Positions 4,941 through 6,365 of a stretch of DNA of 6,365 bases are shown here, in pieces (the first letter of the stretch is position 1; every line of letters begins with the position of its first letter). The position numbers and the translations under genes were made by a program. This stretch comes from an uncultured Eubacteriales bacterium (GTDB lineage Bacteria > Bacillota > Clostridia > Oscillospirales > Oscillospiraceae): assembly GCA_900552475.1 (NCBI GenBank), contig USAC01000091.1:1-6365 (forward strand), given 5' to 3'. The notes under the pieces were generated by a model. That model was not told the origin of the DNA. It did no database searches and worked only from the letters and a program-made list of their open reading frames with translations.

Positions 4941-6365
4941 TTAATAGAGCATCAGGGACGGCTCTTCCATCAGCGTCTTGAGCTCCTGCAGGAACTGCGC
5001 GCCGTAGGCACCGTCGATGATCCGGTGGTCGAACGAGCCGGTCACGGTCATCATGTTGGCGGGGACGAACTTCTCGCCGTCCCACTCGGGCTTGACCTTG
5101 ATGGAGCCGACGGCCAGAATGCAGCTCTCCGGCGGGTTGTCGATGGCGATGAACTGGTCGACATCGTACATACCGAGGTTGGAGATGGTGATGCTGCCGC
5201 AGCCCATGTCGGCGGGCGCGAGCTTGCCCGCGCGGGCCTTGTTGATCTGCTCCTTGTAGTCGCCGGCGATCTGCTCGAGACCCTTGGCGTCGATCTCCTT
5301 CACCACGGGCACGACCAGCGCGCCGTCGAGCGCCACGGCGAGGCCGACGTTGGTGTGCTTGTAGACGCGCACCTCATCCTCCTCATAGCGGGCGTTGACG
5401 AGCGGGAACTTGCGGGAGGCCACGGCGATGGCCTTGGCCATGATGTCGTTGTAGGAGAGCTTGACACCCTTCTTGTCCTTGTAGGCGGCGCGCAGCGCCA
5501 TGCACGCGTCCATCTTGATGGACGTGGTGCACTGCCAGCAGGGGATGTTCGTCAGGGACTCCTTCATGCGCTTGCCGATGATCTGGCGCATACGGGTCAT
5601 GGGCATGACCTCGTACTCCTTCTCCGCGGCAGGCGCGGCGGCGGGAGCCGCAGCGGGCGCGGCGGGAACGTAGTTCTGCACGTCGATGCGCTTGATGAAC
5701 TGGCCGTTGGATGCGATGACGTCGGCGAGGTTGATACCGCGCTCCTTTGCGAGCATCTTCGCATTGGGCATGGCGGGATAGACGGGGTGGCTCACGGGCG
5801 CGGCGGCGGGAGCCGCAGCGGGCGCGGTGTGGACAACCGGCTGCCCCTTGATGATGGGCAGATATTCCTCCTGCTCGGTCACCTCGGCGGGCGCGGCAGC
5901 GGGAGCCGGGGCGGCAGCCGCGGGCGCAGCCGCTCCGCCGCGGGCATACTTCGCCGCGTCGGCGGCCTTGCCCACGACGACGAGGACGCTGCCGGCCGTG
6001 ACCTTATCGCCCTCGCTCACGAGGACGTCAAACACCTGACCGGCGGCAAAGCTCTCCACCGGCAGGACGGCCTTGTCGGTCTCCGCCTCGCACAGCACGT
6101 CGCCGCGCTTGACGGTATCGCCGACCTTGACGTTCACGCTCACGATTGTGGCCTCGTCGGTCGTCTGACCGGCGGAGGGCATCTTGATCTCGGTGCCGAC
6201 GTTCGCGGCAGCCGCGGGGGCGGCGGGCGCGGCAGGGGCAGCGGCGGGAGCCGGAGCCGGTGCGGGCGCAGCGGCAGGCGCGGGCGCGCCCTGATAGCTC
6301 TCGCCCTTCTTGCCCACGGCGACGAGGACGCTGCCCGCGTTCACGGTGTCGCCCTCCTTGACGAG
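4941..6365 (-). CDS. 2-oxoacid / acetoin dehydrogenase complex E2 acyltransferase, N-terminus cut by window edge
   Basis: E2 forms the complex core: its swinging lipoyl arm takes the acyl group from E1 and the catalytic domain moves it to CoA. The frame is open to the right edge; 474 C-terminal residues are visible (numbered from the edge). Residues 1-20 are the end of a first lipoyl domain (VKEGDTVNAGSVLVAVGK). Residues 24-54 are an Ala/Pro linker. A complete second lipoyl domain spans 55-133 with lipoyl-Lys98 in ETDKA. More Ala/Pro linker follows, interrupted by an acidic stretch, EVTEQEEYLPIIKG. A peripheral subunit-binding domain at about 197-233 is divergent. The catalytic domain spans about 250-474, with NLGMYDVDQF and the active-site motif DHRIIDG (His447, Asp451). 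The GTG at 6344 lies inside the lipoyl domain and is not the start. Pyruvate- or acetoin-type is likely from the catalytic-domain wording; the substrate is set by E1, which is not in the window. E3 follows directly. Confidence 0.93.
   Translation of the reverse strand, partial: LVKEGDTVNAGSVLVAVGKKGESYQGAPAPAAAPAPAPAPAAAPAAPAAPAAAANVGTEIKMPSAGQTTDEATIVSVNVKVGDTVKRGDVLCEAETDKAVLPVESFAAGQVFDVLVSEGDKVTAGSVLVVVGKAADAAKYARGGAAAPAAAAPAPAAAPAEVTEQEEYLPIIKGQPVVHTAPAAAPAAAPVSHPVYPAMPNAKMLAKERGINLADVIASNGQFIKRIDVQNYVPAAPAAAPAAAPAAEKEYEVMPMTRMRQIIGKRMKESLTNIPCWQCTTSIKMDACMALRAAYKDKKGVKLSYNDIMAKAIAVASRKFPLVNARYEEDEVRVYKHTNVGLAVALDGALVVPVVKEIDAKGLEQIAGDYKEQINKARAGKLAPADMGCGSITISNLGMYDVDQFIAIDNPPESCILAVGSIKVKPEWDGEKFVPANMMTVTGSFDHRIIDGAYGAQFLQELKTLMEEPSLMLY
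5632..5662. repeat. 31-bp direct repeat in the E2 linker, copy 1
   Basis: An exact 31-bp copy of 5797-5827, 165 bp apart, coding for Ala/Pro linker on the C-terminal side of the subunit-binding domain. Identity at DNA level, not just amino-acid composition, suggests recent duplication or recombination between linkers. Confidence 0.75.
5797..5827. repeat. 31-bp direct repeat in the E2 linker, copy 2
   Basis: An exact copy of 5632-5662, coding for Ala/Pro linker on the N-terminal side of the subunit-binding domain. The two copies therefore flank that domain, and recombination between them would delete it in frame (165 bp, 55 codons). Confidence 0.75.

Noticed and set aside
6342..6344. GTG at 6344 as the E2 start
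   Set aside because: The frame remains open to the edge with LVKEGDT, which completes the lipoyl-domain motif, so the true start lies outside the window.

Overview
The window looks like a chromosomal piece of a high-GC, anaerobic, gut-type Clostridia bacterium, probably of the Oscillospiraceae/Ruminococcaceae kind. This rests on the GC-rich codon use, AGGAG-type ribosome binding sites, a Firmicutes-style signal peptide (MKKRLLSLLLALIMALSLVP...AFA), and a secreted DUF4430 plus cadherin-like protein of a type common in that group. The assignment is inference; no rRNA or marker gene is present. All supported genes lie on the minus strand, so transcription runs from right to left. The long plus-strand open frames are shadows of GC-rich minus-strand genes.

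Right to left. (1) 6365-4941: an E2 acyltransferase of a 2-oxoacid or acetoin dehydrogenase complex, cut by the right edge inside its first lipoyl domain. (2) 4873-3506: dihydrolipoyl dehydrogenase (E3), separated from E2 by a 67-nt gap that holds a strong hairpin. (3) 3403-2654: a classical short-chain dehydrogenase/reductase, probably in the same operon, closed by an intrinsic terminator at 2638-2602. The E1 subunits would be expected beyond the right edge. (4) 2542-1976: a small SGNH/GDSL hydrolase with its own plausible promoter overlapping that terminator.

(5) 1975-1601 is a 375-nt gene-free stretch that is entirely regulatory. It holds a sigma-A-type promoter 15 nt after the hydrolase stop codon, then an RNA with the conserved core of a cobalamin (B12) riboswitch, then a GC-rich intrinsic terminator with seven U's, then two abutting perfect palindromes (16 and 24 bp), then the ribosome binding site. 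(6) 1600-1: a secreted protein with an N-terminal DUF4430 (transcobalamin C-terminal-like) domain followed by cadherin-like/Ig-like beta-sandwich domains, running off the left edge.

The most interesting reading is that a B12 riboswitch controls an exported protein whose first domain belongs to the transcobalamin-like family. It is then a candidate extracellular cobalamin (corrinoid) capture protein of a Gram-positive gut bacterium, repressed when B12 is plentiful. The right half is ordinary central metabolism: E2 and E3 oxidatively decarboxylate a 2-oxoacid (or cleave acetoin) to acyl-CoA and NADH, and the SDR may reduce or oxidise a related ketone or alcohol.
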